DNA from: an uncultured Prevotella sp.
GTDB taxonomy: Bacteria; Bacteroidota; Bacteroidia; Bacteroidales; Bacteroidaceae
Direction: 5' to 3'
DNA length: 64,000 bases
NCBI GenBank assembly: GCA_947170265.1
Contig: CAMVSV010000005.1
Coordinates: 1 to 64,000 of the forward strand
Shown: piece after piece, positions 52,008-60,704 of the stretch
How positions within the stretch are numbered: the first letter of the stretch is position 1
How the letters are laid out: each line of letters opens with the position of its first letter
Position numbers and translations under genes: made by a program
The notes under the pieces: model-generated
The model's database searches: none
Told to the model about the DNA's origin: nothing
The model's input: the letters and a program-made list of their open reading frames with translations, nothing else

Positions 52008-53543
52008 ATGCTTACAAAAGAAATGAGAAAAGACCTTGTCAGGACATTCTGGCAGCTTTCAGTGATGTTGCTTTTTCCCATGTGCGCATTTGCACAAGAC
52101 AAAAGCTCCGACAAGACTATTGTTCAAACCGCACGCACATTCACCATTGCCCTCACGCCCGATGGTGAAGCATGCCTGACGGCATATCTACCTTCCCACC
52201 CTCAGGGACAGGCTGTGGTGGACTGTCCAGGTGGAGGCTATGCCGGACTTGCCATGGACCACGAGGGTCACGACTGGGCATCCTTCTTCAATGAGCGAGG
52301 CATAGCCTATTTCGTATTGAAATATCGCATGCCCAACGGCGACCGTTCCATACCTATTGCCGATGCCACCAACGCCATGCGTCTTGTACGCGACTCTGCC
52401 GAATTGTGGCGCATCAACCCACGCAATGTGGGCATGATGGGATTTTCAGCCGGTGGTCACCTTGCTTCTACCATGTCCACCCATGCCGAATGGGCTGAGC
52501 GTCCAGACTTTACCATACTCTTCTATCCAGTAATATCAATGAACGAGCACGAGACACATGCAGGCTCCTGCCATAACTTTCTTGGCGATGAAGGCGTTCA
52601 CAACGAGCAACTGATAAAGGAGTTTTCCAACTATAATGCCGTTCAGAGCCACCATACACCACCCGCCATCATCCTCACTGCCAACGACGACGGACTGGTA
52701 AACCCCGTCACCAACAGCATAGCCTACTACACCGCCATGAGGTGGGCTGGCAACAGCTGTACTCTGCATGTCTATCCCACCGGCGGTCACGGCTTCGGCT
52801 TCAGTCCCTCGTTCAAGCACCATGAACAGATGCTCAACGACCTCAGCAACTGGTTAGGCAGCATCAAAGCTCCGAATCCACATGCCGTAAGGGTTGCATG
52901 TATAGGCAACAGTATCACCGACGGCTCAGGCATAGACATGGCAGACTCAAAAGGCTACCCTGCTGCCCTCCAGGAAATTCTCGGCAACGACTACGACGTA
53001 CGCAATTTCGGTTACAGCTCACGTTGCATGCTCCAGAAAGGCGACTTCCCCTATATGGCAGAACAGAAATGGAGAGACGCACAGGCTTTCATGAAAAGCT
53101 CGCCAAACACTGGCGACAGCTGCCCCGACATAGTTATTATCAAGCTCGGCTCCAACGACACCAAGCCTCAAAACTGGCAATATAAAGCCGAATTTGAGAG
53201 TGACTTGCAAAGCATGATTGACACCCTGCGACCCTTGTCACCCGTTCTCAACAAGAAAGGACGTTCAACCAAGAAGATGCGTCGTGCCTCCTCCCCCCGC
53301 ATATTTCTCTGCACACCAATAGAAGCTCTGGTAGTAAGATGGGGCATCAACGACAAGACCATATCGGAAGAAGTAATTCCTGCCATTCGCCGGGTGGCTG
53401 AGCTAAACGGCCTCACCATCATTGACCTTCACTCAGAGTTCAATGCCCACGAAGCCGGCATGATGCAGCCCGACGGCATACATCCCACGGCGGAAGGAGC
53501 ACGCCGCATGGCAGAGATAATAGCCTCTCACATCAGTCGGTAG
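52008..53543 (+). CDS. secreted two-domain esterase: alpha/beta-hydrolase plus SGNH hydrolase
   Basis: 511 residues. Signal peptide about 1-29 (MCAFAQ end). Domain 1 (about 45-285) is an alpha/beta-hydrolase of the BD-FAE/acetyl-esterase type: oxyanion CPGGGYAGL near 73-81, nucleophile GFSAGGHL near 147-154, acidic residue near ANDDGLVNP and histidine in GGHGFGF. Domain 2 (about 290-511) is SGNH: IGNSITDG near 302-309, LGSNDTKPQ near 382-390, DGIHPTAEG near 490-498. The pair suggests removal of acetyl or feruloyl groups from plant polysaccharide. Substrate unproven. No sugar-utilisation genes adjoin it. Confidence 0.82.
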   Translation: MLTKEMRKDLVRTFWQLSVMLLFPMCAFAQDKSSDKTIVQTARTFTIALTPDGEACLTAYLPSHPQGQAVVDCPGGGYAGLAMDHEGHDWASFFNERGIAYFVLKYRMPNGDRSIPIADATNAMRLVRDSAELWRINPRNVGMMGFSAGGHLASTMSTHAEWAERPDFTILFYPVISMNEHETHAGSCHNFLGDEGVHNEQLIKEFSNYNAVQSHHTPPAIILTANDDGLVNPVTNSIAYYTAMRWAGNSCTLHVYPTGGHGFGFSPSFKHHEQMLNDLSNWLGSIKAPNPHAVRVACIGNSITDGSGIDMADSKGYPAALQEILGNDYDVRNFGYSSRCMLQKGDFPYMAEQKWRDAQAFMKSSPNTGDSCPDIVIIKLGSNDTKPQNWQYKAEFESDLQSMIDTLRPLSPVLNKKGRSTKKMRRASSPRIFLCTPIEALVVRWGINDKTISEEVIPAIRRVAELNGLTIIDLHSEFNAHEAGMMQPDGIHPTAEGARRMAEIIASHISR

Positions 53544-53616
53544 AGCATCACCATGCTGCAAGTCGTTGCAATACAATTTACCTGTGCGACATGGTCACAT
53601 ATCCACCAAGTTTTTG

Positions 53617-53624
53617 TAATTTTG
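53617..53624 (+). promoter_or_regulatory. -7 box TAATTTTG abutting the mutS2 start
   Basis: Perfect TAnnTTTG match four bases before the mutS2 ATG; transcription would begin at or inside the start codon. Confidence 0.6.
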
Positions 53625-53628
53625 CAGC

Positions 53629-56178
53629 ATGATTTACCCTGATAACTTTGAAACCAAGATTGGATTTAACGATATTCGTGCCATGCTCAGCCAGGGTTGC
53701 ATGTCAACCCTTGGCAAGGGCATGGTGGAAGAAATGGTCTTTCTCACCAGCGACACCCAGATAAGAGAAAAGCTGAAACAGATTTCCGAGTTCCGTCAGT
53801 TGCTTGACGAGCACGACGACTTTCCCATGCAGTATTTCTTTGATGTGAGAGAGAGCATGGCACGCCTTCGCCTTGAGGGTACCTACTTGGAGGAAAACGA
53901 GTTGTTCGACCTGAAGCGTTCGTTGAAGACAATCACTGCTATAGTAGCCTTTCTCAACAGAAACAATACCCAAGAAGACACTGACTCGCATGTCAGCGAT
54001 AAGCCATCGCAACCAGCCTACCCCACACTACACAAGCTTACCATCGGGATAGATACCTTTCCGCAGGTAGTGAGACGCATCGAGGTGAGCCTCGACAAGT
54101 TCGGAAACATAAAAGACTCCGCATCAACCGAGCTGGCACACATCCGCCATGAACTCTCCAAAGTCCAAGGCAGTGTAACGCGAAGTCTCTATTCCATTCT
54201 CAAGACGGCACAGAGCGAGGGTGTGATAGAAAAAGACGTAACCCCCACCTTGCGCGACGGCAGGCTCGTCATACCCGTACCACCAGGCATGAAACGCAGG
54301 ATAAGAGGTATTGTCCACGACGAATCGGCTTCGGGCAGAACGGTGTTTGTCGAGCCCTCGGAAGTGGTGGAAGCCAACAACAAGATACGCGAGTTGGAAA
54401 ACGAAGAAAGAAAGGAAATCATACGCATACTCAAAGACATAGCTGCGCTCATACGTCCCCACTCAGAAGGTATCATCTCATCGATGTCGCTACTCGCCAA
54501 CATTGACTTCATCAATGCCAAGGCATCGTTAGCGAAAACAATAGGAGCAATAGAGCCCAACATTGCAGCCAAGCCGCTAATGGATTGGCGCCAGGCCAGA
54601 CACCCATTGCTGCAACTGTCACTGAGCAAGCAAGGCAAAAGCATTATACCGCTCGACATAACACTCACTCCAGACAAACGCATACTGATAATCTCAGGAC
54701 CCAATGCCGGAGGGAAATCGGTATGTCTGAAAACAGCCGGACTGCTGCAATACATGTTGCAATGCGGACTGAGCGTGCCCATTGACGAGCGTTCCACTGC
54801 CGGAGTGTTCAGAAACATCATGATAGACATTGGCGACGAGCAAAGCATAGAAAACGACCTGAGCACCTATTCATCCCATCTGGTCAACATGAAAAACATG
54901 ATCAAGACCTCCGACAGCCACACACTGCTGCTCATCGACGAGTTTGGCACAGGCACGGAGCCCCAGATTGGCGGTGCAATAGCCGAGAGTGTGTTGCACC
55001 GTTTCTGCAAGAACGACGCATGGGGCATCATCACCACGCACTACCAGAACCTCAAGCATTTTGCCGAAGACAACCAAGGGGTAGTCAACGGTGCCATGCT
55101 CTACGACCGCCACCACATGCAGCCACTCTTCCAACTCGCAATAGGACGTCCCGGCAGTTCGTTCGCCATAGAGATAGCACGAAAGACCGGACTCCCCGAA
55201 GACGTCATCAGCCATGCATCCGAAATAGTGGGTTCCGACTACATACAAAGCGACAAATACCTGCAGGACATCGTGCGCGACAAACGCTACTGGGAAGGCA
55301 AACGCCAAACCATACACCAGCGCGAGAAAGACATTGAGCGCACCATCCACCGTTATGAGACTAGCCTCAACGATATTGAACTACAGCGAAAGGAAATACT
55401 GCGCAAAGCCAAGGAACAGGCAGAAGAGCTCCTTCGCCAGACCAACAAACGAATAGAAAACACCATTCGCGAGATAAAGGAGGCACAAGCAGAGAAGGAA
55501 GAAAGCAAACGCATACGCAAGGAGCTCAAGGACTTTGAACAGGAGGTCGTATCTGCCGACAGCGGAATAATGAGCAACGACGACTTTGAGAAGAAACTGC
55601 AGCAACTTGAGGCACGCAAGCAACGGCACGCAAAACGCAAGCAACAGAAAGCCGAACAACAACAGAAAGCCGCCGATGCGCTGAAAAACGCCATTGAGAA
55701 ACAGAAAGAAGGCATACCGCTCAAGGCCGGCGACACCGTGAGAATAAAAGGACAAACCTCCGTGGGAACACTCGAAGCAGTAAATGGCAACATGGCAACA
55801 GCCATCTTCGGAGGAATGCGCACCAAGATGAGGCTTGAGCGACTCGAACATGCCGATGCTCCCGCACCACAGCAAACCAAGGTATCATCGGTAAGCCGCA
55901 TCACCCGCCAGACCATCGACGAACGCAGAAAAGACTTCCACCAAGACCTCGACCTACGAGGCATGCGCGGCGACGAGGCACTTAACCAAGTGCAGTATTT
56001 CATTGACGATGCCATACTCGTTGGCGTGAGCCGCGTGCGCATTCTCCATGGCAAAGGCAACGGCATTCTGCGCCAGCTCATACGTCAGTATCTCCGCACC
56101 GTTCCCAACGTCAGCAACATTCGCGACGAGCATGTGCAGTTTGGCGGTGCCGGCATCACCGTTGTCGACATAGAATGA
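53629..56178 (+). CDS. mutS2: MutS2, Smr-domain DNA-structure/ribosome-rescue ATPase
   Basis: 849 residues. MutS core (about 20-340), ATPase with Walker A GPNAGGKS at 357-364 and Walker B LLIDEFGTG near 436-444, then a long coiled coil (about 530-690) and C-terminal Smr nuclease-like domain (about 765-849, LDLRGMRGDEA and HGKGNGILR). MutS2 differs from mismatch-repair MutS; roles in recombination suppression and in splitting collided ribosomes are reported in other bacteria. The start matches the family (MIYPxNFExKIGF), even though the promoter box ends four bases before it. Confidence 0.93.
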   Translation: MIYPDNFETKIGFNDIRAMLSQGCMSTLGKGMVEEMVFLTSDTQIREKLKQISEFRQLLDEHDDFPMQYFFDVRESMARLRLEGTYLEENELFDLKRSLKTITAIVAFLNRNNTQEDTDSHVSDKPSQPAYPTLHKLTIGIDTFPQVVRRIEVSLDKFGNIKDSASTELAHIRHELSKVQGSVTRSLYSILKTAQSEGVIEKDVTPTLRDGRLVIPVPPGMKRRIRGIVHDESASGRTVFVEPSEVVEANNKIRELENEERKEIIRILKDIAALIRPHSEGIISSMSLLANIDFINAKASLAKTIGAIEPNIAAKPLMDWRQARHPLLQLSLSKQGKSIIPLDITLTPDKRILIISGPNAGGKSVCLKTAGLLQYMLQCGLSVPIDERSTAGVFRNIMIDIGDEQSIENDLSTYSSHLVNMKNMIKTSDSHTLLLIDEFGTGTEPQIGGAIAESVLHRFCKNDAWGIITTHYQNLKHFAEDNQGVVNGAMLYDRHHMQPLFQLAIGRPGSSFAIEIARKTGLPEDVISHASEIVGSDYIQSDKYLQDIVRDKRYWEGKRQTIHQREKDIERTIHRYETSLNDIELQRKEILRKAKEQAEELLRQTNKRIENTIREIKEAQAEKEESKRIRKELKDFEQEVVSADSGIMSNDDFEKKLQQLEARKQRHAKRKQQKAEQQQKAADALKNAIEKQKEGIPLKAGDTVRIKGQTSVGTLEAVNGNMATAIFGGMRTKMRLERLEHADAPAPQQTKVSSVSRITRQTIDERRKDFHQDLDLRGMRGDEALNQVQYFIDDAILVGVSRVRILHGKGNGILRQLIRQYLRTVPNVSNIRDEHVQFGGAGITVVDIE

Positions 56179-56263
56179 CACTGCCATTCGGTTCTTCCGC
56201 CCCTCACAATAAGTCGAGAGCATAATATTTTAGAAAAAACATGTTGTTTCAATATTAAATATG

Positions 56264-56271
56264 TAAATTTG
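56264..56271 (+). promoter_or_regulatory. -7 box TAAATTTG for the secreted protein-dnaG unit
   Basis: Perfect TAnnTTTG match followed by CAGAAG, 83 bases before the ATG at 56355. Confidence 0.6.
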
Positions 56272-56354
56272 CAGAAGTCATGACCCTTACATATCAACAT
56301 TCTGAGAATACTGGAATAACCACATCTGTCAACCAACAATAAAACAACCGTAAC

Positions 56355-56897
56355 ATGAGAACCCTGATAATCACACTGATGCTTGCAGTGATGACTGCTG
56401 CAAACGCACAAACCAACGGTAATGACAAAGCCAAGGTGGCTGAGATACGCGCCAAATACAGCATGTATAAGGAGCTGGCTGCGAGAAACAAGAACGAGGA
56501 AGCACCACGTTCCGACATGACAATAACAAGCAACTACATCATTCCCGGATGCGGTCCGACGAAGGAAAACATTTATTATGCCTTCGACCTGCAACAGGAT
56601 GGCGAGACTGGCCGTGACTACTACTGGCCGTATCTCATAGAGAGAAGCTACAACGTGGCTGCACGCAACTACTACCAGGAATACCTCTACGATCGCAACA
56701 ACCACTCGCTTCTGTTTGTCTATGTCAAGGAAACCAGCTTCAACGGACAAGTGAACGAAACCCGCTACTATTACGGTGACGACTCATGGACCTACCACAC
56801 CGTGAAAGGCGAGCAGTTTGGCAGCAGTGAAGAAATGCTTTACTTAGGCACACGTCTCATTGAAGGTTTCGGATATATCATGAACAGCGGAGACTAA
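56355..56897 (+). CDS. small secreted protein of unknown function
   Basis: 180 residues with a signal peptide about 1-18 (ending ANAQ). The mature protein is Tyr/Asn-rich (NYIIPGCGPTKENIYYAFDL; YLYDRNNHSLLFVYV), probably beta-rich, with no known motif and no lipobox. dnaG starts three bases after its stop and lacks a promoter of its own, so this exported protein and the primase are likely on one transcript, an odd pairing. I do not recognise its family. Confidence 0.7.
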   Translation: MRTLIITLMLAVMTAANAQTNGNDKAKVAEIRAKYSMYKELAARNKNEEAPRSDMTITSNYIIPGCGPTKENIYYAFDLQQDGETGRDYYWPYLIERSYNVAARNYYQEYLYDRNNHSLLFVYVKETSFNGQVNETRYYYGDDSWTYHTVKGEQFGSSEEMLYLGTRLIEGFGYIMNSGD

Positions 56898-56900
56898 GAG

Positions 56901-58853
56901 ATGATTGACAGAAACACCATCGACAGGATTATGGATGCCGCCAATATCGTGGATGTGGTATCCGAATTCGTTGCACTGAAAAAGAAAGGAACAAGTTACA
57001 AGGGACTGTGTCCTTTCCACGACGACACCACACCGTCGTTCTCGGTGTCGCCGGTGAAAGGTGTATACAAGTGTTTCGCTTGCGGTGAGAGCGGCAATGC
57101 CGTGAAGTTCGTGATGCGACACGAGCAGATGACCTATCCCGAAGCCCTGCGATGGCTCGCCAACAAATACCACATAGAGATACGGGAACGCGAGCTCACC
57201 AGCGAGGAACGACAGGCTGAAAACGACCGCGAGTCCATGTTCATCGTCAACGAGTGGGCAGCAAACTATTTCAAGCAAATACTCCATAACGATGTTGACG
57301 GAAGAGCCATAGGCATGCAATATTTCCGCAGCCGCGGCTTCCGCGACGACATCATAGAGAAATTCCAGCTGGGTTTCTGTCTCAGCCAGCGCAATGCCAT
57401 GGCGCAGGCAGCAAGAGAAGCTGGCTATAAAGACGAATATCTCGTAAAGACCGGGCTATGCTTCCAGCGCGACAACGGCGACCTCACCGACCGTTTCTCC
57501 GGCAGGGTGATATTCCCATGGATGAGCATCAGCGGCAAGGTCACCGCCTTCGGAGGCAGACTGCTTGATTCGCGTACCAAGGGAGTGCAGCAGAAATATG
57601 TCAACTCTCCCGACTCCGACATCTACCACAAGGAGCGCGAGCTCTACGGCATATACCAAGCCAAGAAAGCCATAGCCAAATACGACCTCGTTTACATGGT
57701 TGAAGGCTACACCGACGTGATAGCCATGCACCAGTGCGGCATAGAAAACGTGGTAGCAAACTCCGGAACGGCACTCAGCTTCCACCAGATACGCATGCTA
57801 CACCGCTTCACAAGCAACATAGTATTGCTCTACGACGGTGACGAAGCCGGCATACACGCCGCCATGCGAGGCACCGACATGCTGCTCTCCGAAGGAATGA
57901 ACGTAAAGGTGCTGCTGTTGCCCGACGGCGACGACCCCGACTCCTTCTCGCGCAAACACACCGCCGCTGACTTCAGAGACTACATTGAAAAGCATCAGAC
58001 CGACTTCATCGTGTTCAAGATAAACCAAATGCTCAACGGAGTGACCGACCCCATGAAACGAAGCGAAGCCATCAACTCCATTGTAAAAAGCATATCGGTG
58101 ATAAAAGACCACATCGTGAGAGCCACATACATACGCGAATGTGTGAACAGAACGGGAGTAGCAGAGCAAACTCTCATAGCACAGATGAACAGGATGATTT
58201 TCAGCGACCGGCAGCAGGCACAAAAAGAGCAGCAACTCAACTCACAGCAGGCAGCGACGGAAGCCGAAACGCCAACGGCAGCGGCGCCACTGCAACCGGC
58301 TACGCCATCACAGCAAGCCAGCCGCATGGAAGAAATGATAATACAGACAGTGGTGCGTCATGGCGAGGAGATAATAATAGATAATGTGGAGAACGAGGAA
58401 ACGGGAGAGACCATAACCATGAATGTGGCACAATATATAAGCTACGACCTCGCCCTCGACAACCTCAGCTTCAGCAACGACATCTTTAACCAGATACTTT
58501 CCGAAGCCGTGGAACACAGCAGCGACCCTGGCTTTAAAGCCGAAGAGTATTTCACAAGGCATCCCGACATCAACATCAGCGCAATGGCTGTAAACCTGTG
58601 TGTAGACCGTTTCCTGCTGTCAAAGAGCATGAGGGAGAAAAATGAATATTCCACGCTGCGCGATAAGGTGATACACATGCTTTTAGACTACCGCATGGAC
58701 ATCGTGGAGCAGAAACTCAAAGACCTGCGGCAGCAACTCTCCAAAGCCATAAACGACACTGAACAGATGATGAACGCCATGGGAGAGATAAAACGGCTTC
58801 AAGACCTAAGAAACATTCTTGCCAAGAGACTCGGCACCGACATAATTGTATGA
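56901..58853 (+). CDS. dnaG: DNA primase DnaG
   Basis: 650 residues. CHC2 zinc site C37-H40-C58-C61, a TOPRIM domain near 268-350 (VYMVEGYTDVIAMHQ; LYDGDEAG), and a C-terminal helicase-binding region after a Gln/Ala-rich linker (about 435-475). It makes the RNA primers for replication. Its stop (TGA) is one base before the cls start. The gene before it encodes a small exported protein. Confidence 0.95.
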   Translation: MIDRNTIDRIMDAANIVDVVSEFVALKKKGTSYKGLCPFHDDTTPSFSVSPVKGVYKCFACGESGNAVKFVMRHEQMTYPEALRWLANKYHIEIRERELTSEERQAENDRESMFIVNEWAANYFKQILHNDVDGRAIGMQYFRSRGFRDDIIEKFQLGFCLSQRNAMAQAAREAGYKDEYLVKTGLCFQRDNGDLTDRFSGRVIFPWMSISGKVTAFGGRLLDSRTKGVQQKYVNSPDSDIYHKERELYGIYQAKKAIAKYDLVYMVEGYTDVIAMHQCGIENVVANSGTALSFHQIRMLHRFTSNIVLLYDGDEAGIHAAMRGTDMLLSEGMNVKVLLLPDGDDPDSFSRKHTAADFRDYIEKHQTDFIVFKINQMLNGVTDPMKRSEAINSIVKSISVIKDHIVRATYIRECVNRTGVAEQTLIAQMNRMIFSDRQQAQKEQQLNSQQAATEAETPTAAAPLQPATPSQQASRMEEMIIQTVVRHGEEIIIDNVENEETGETITMNVAQYISYDLALDNLSFSNDIFNQILSEAVEHSSDPGFKAEEYFTRHPDINISAMAVNLCVDRFLLSKSMREKNEYSTLRDKVIHMLLDYRMDIVEQKLKDLRQQLSKAINDTEQMMNAMGEIKRLQDLRNILAKRLGTDIIV

Positions 58854-58854
58854 T

Positions 58855-60348
58855 ATGATTTACGTTCACTGGCTACTGTTGCTCATCTACTCCGTCGCCA
58901 TTGCCGCTGCCATGGTGAGCGTGCTCATGGATCGTCGCCAACCGGCAAAGACCATGGCATGGATGCTGGTGCTCACCTTCATGCCTGTTGTTGGCATGGT
59001 GCTTTATTTCTTCTTCGGACAGAGCACCCGCAAGGAAAGAATGATTTCAAAGAAAAGTCTCGACCAACTAACCAAGAGAAGCATGCTGAGCTTCGTGCAG
59101 CAGGAAGGCAGCCTCACACTCGACCCACGCCAGCAGAAACTGGCAAGCCTGATATTCAGACAGGAAGAAACCCTCCCGTTCGCCAGCCTCTACACTGAAA
59201 TCTACACCGACGGATACCAGTTCTTTCCGGCACTGCTCAAAGCCATTGCCCACGCCCAACACCACATCCACATCAACACATACATCTTTGCCGACGACTC
59301 ACTCGGGCATCTCATTGCCGACGCACTGAAGGAGAAAGCACGGAGAGGAGTGGAGGTTAGGGTAATCTACGACGACGTGGGAAGCTGGCACACCTCACAC
59401 CGTTTCTTTGAATCAATGAGAGAAAGCGGCATAGAGGTCAACGCATTCATGCCAGTGAAATTTCCAAGGTTCACCAGCAAGGTGAACTACCGCAACCACA
59501 GAAAAATCTGCGTCATCGACGGTGAGACAGGCTTCATCGGAGGAATGAATATTGCCGAGAGATACGTCAAGGGCAGACTCCACGGAAAGGGCAAGAAGAA
59601 ATACCGCACTCCGTGGAGGGATACCCACATAATGGTTACCGGACATGCCGTAAACGGCTTGCAACAGGCATTCCTCGTTGACTGGTACTTCATCGACCGC
59701 ACCCTCATCTCCGGAAAGCAATACTACTACGACTCCGCCAACGACTCCACCTTCCACAACAACAGCAATAAGCATGCAGCCTGCCAACTCACCACGCCTG
59801 CCATGACACAGCTGGCAACAAGCAGTCCCACCAGTCCCTGGCCCGAGATAGAACAGGGATATGTACGACTGCTCCACGAAGCCCAGCAGTATGTGTATAT
59901 GGAAACGCCCTACTTTCTTCCCACCGAACCCATTCTCTTTGCCTTACGCACCGCAGCACTCTCAGGTGTCGACGTGAGACTGATGATACCCATGCACGCC
60001 GATGCCAAGCTGGTGGAATGGGCAAGCCGTTCCTATGTCATGGAAACCATTGAGGCTGGTGTGAAAATTTATCTTTACAAACCGGGATTCAATCACTCAA
60101 AGCTGCTGGTATGCGACGACAACATAGCCTCGGTAGGTTCGACAAACATTGACTTCCGCTCCTTTGAAAACAACTTCGAAGCCACATTGTTTGTCTACGA
60201 CACTAACCTCACCCTCAAGCTGAAGAACATTTTCCTTGAAGACCAAGCCAACAGCATTCTCCTTGACGACCTCACCGACCTTGAGCATCGTCCCTTCCTC
60301 CAACGATTGTGGGAATCATTAGTAAGGTTGCTATCTCCCCTACTCTGA
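58855..60348 (+). CDS. cls: cardiolipin synthase
   Basis: 497 residues. Two N-terminal membrane segments (about 5-25, 36-55), then two PLD catalytic motifs: H215-R-K217-x4-D222 and H414-S-K416-x4-D421. It condenses two phosphatidylglycerols into cardiolipin at the inner membrane. The start at 58855 (MIYVHWLLLL) is preferred over the in-frame TTG nine bases upstream, inside the dnaG stop region. The MITE-like repeat copy C follows 37 bases after the stop. Confidence 0.94.
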   Translation: MIYVHWLLLLIYSVAIAAAMVSVLMDRRQPAKTMAWMLVLTFMPVVGMVLYFFFGQSTRKERMISKKSLDQLTKRSMLSFVQQEGSLTLDPRQQKLASLIFRQEETLPFASLYTEIYTDGYQFFPALLKAIAHAQHHIHINTYIFADDSLGHLIADALKEKARRGVEVRVIYDDVGSWHTSHRFFESMRESGIEVNAFMPVKFPRFTSKVNYRNHRKICVIDGETGFIGGMNIAERYVKGRLHGKGKKKYRTPWRDTHIMVTGHAVNGLQQAFLVDWYFIDRTLISGKQYYYDSANDSTFHNNSNKHAACQLTTPAMTQLATSSPTSPWPEIEQGYVRLLHEAQQYVYMETPYFLPTEPILFALRTAALSGVDVRLMIPMHADAKLVEWASRSYVMETIEAGVKIYLYKPGFNHSKLLVCDDNIASVGSTNIDFRSFENNFEATLFVYDTNLTLKLKNIFLEDQANSILLDDLTDLEHRPFLQRLWESLVRLLSPLL

Positions 60349-60384
60349 CAACTGAATATAATAGACCTTTTCTCGCAAAAAATC

Positions 60385-60655
60385 CCGTGAAACATTTTGT
60401 TAACAAATACAAAATTCTTCATAATTCTTTTGTATATTTTAACTTTTCAAACTTCTAAAAGAGCCTATTGTTTCGCCCCTATAACTCACTGATAATCAAA
60501 CTATTGAAAGGGGCGTTTTAAAAGAGCCTCTTTTAGCGTGCAAAAGAGCCACTTTTGGAAGGTAAAAGAGCCACTTTCGCAACGCGAAAGTGGCTCTTTT
60601 GTTTTCCGAGTGTGCGGAGAATATTTTTCGTTCACATTTGTTAACTGTTTCACGG
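60385..60655 (+). repeat. MITE-like intergenic repeat, full copy C (271 bp)
   Basis: Same 271-base length as copy B, with ends CCGTGAAACA-TTTT-GTTAACAAAT and ATTTGTTAAC-TGTTTCACGG, perfect complements except for the four-base insert. Inside, AAAAGAGCCACTTTCGC (60564-60580) and its exact complement (60584-60600) form a 17-bp hairpin with loop AAC. It lies between convergent cls and the ABC permease gene and may serve as terminator for both. Confidence 0.88.
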
Positions 60656-60704
60656 AATTGAAAATCCGCCAAAAAAGAAAGTTTTTCAGTCCGGAAGAGC
60701 CGTG

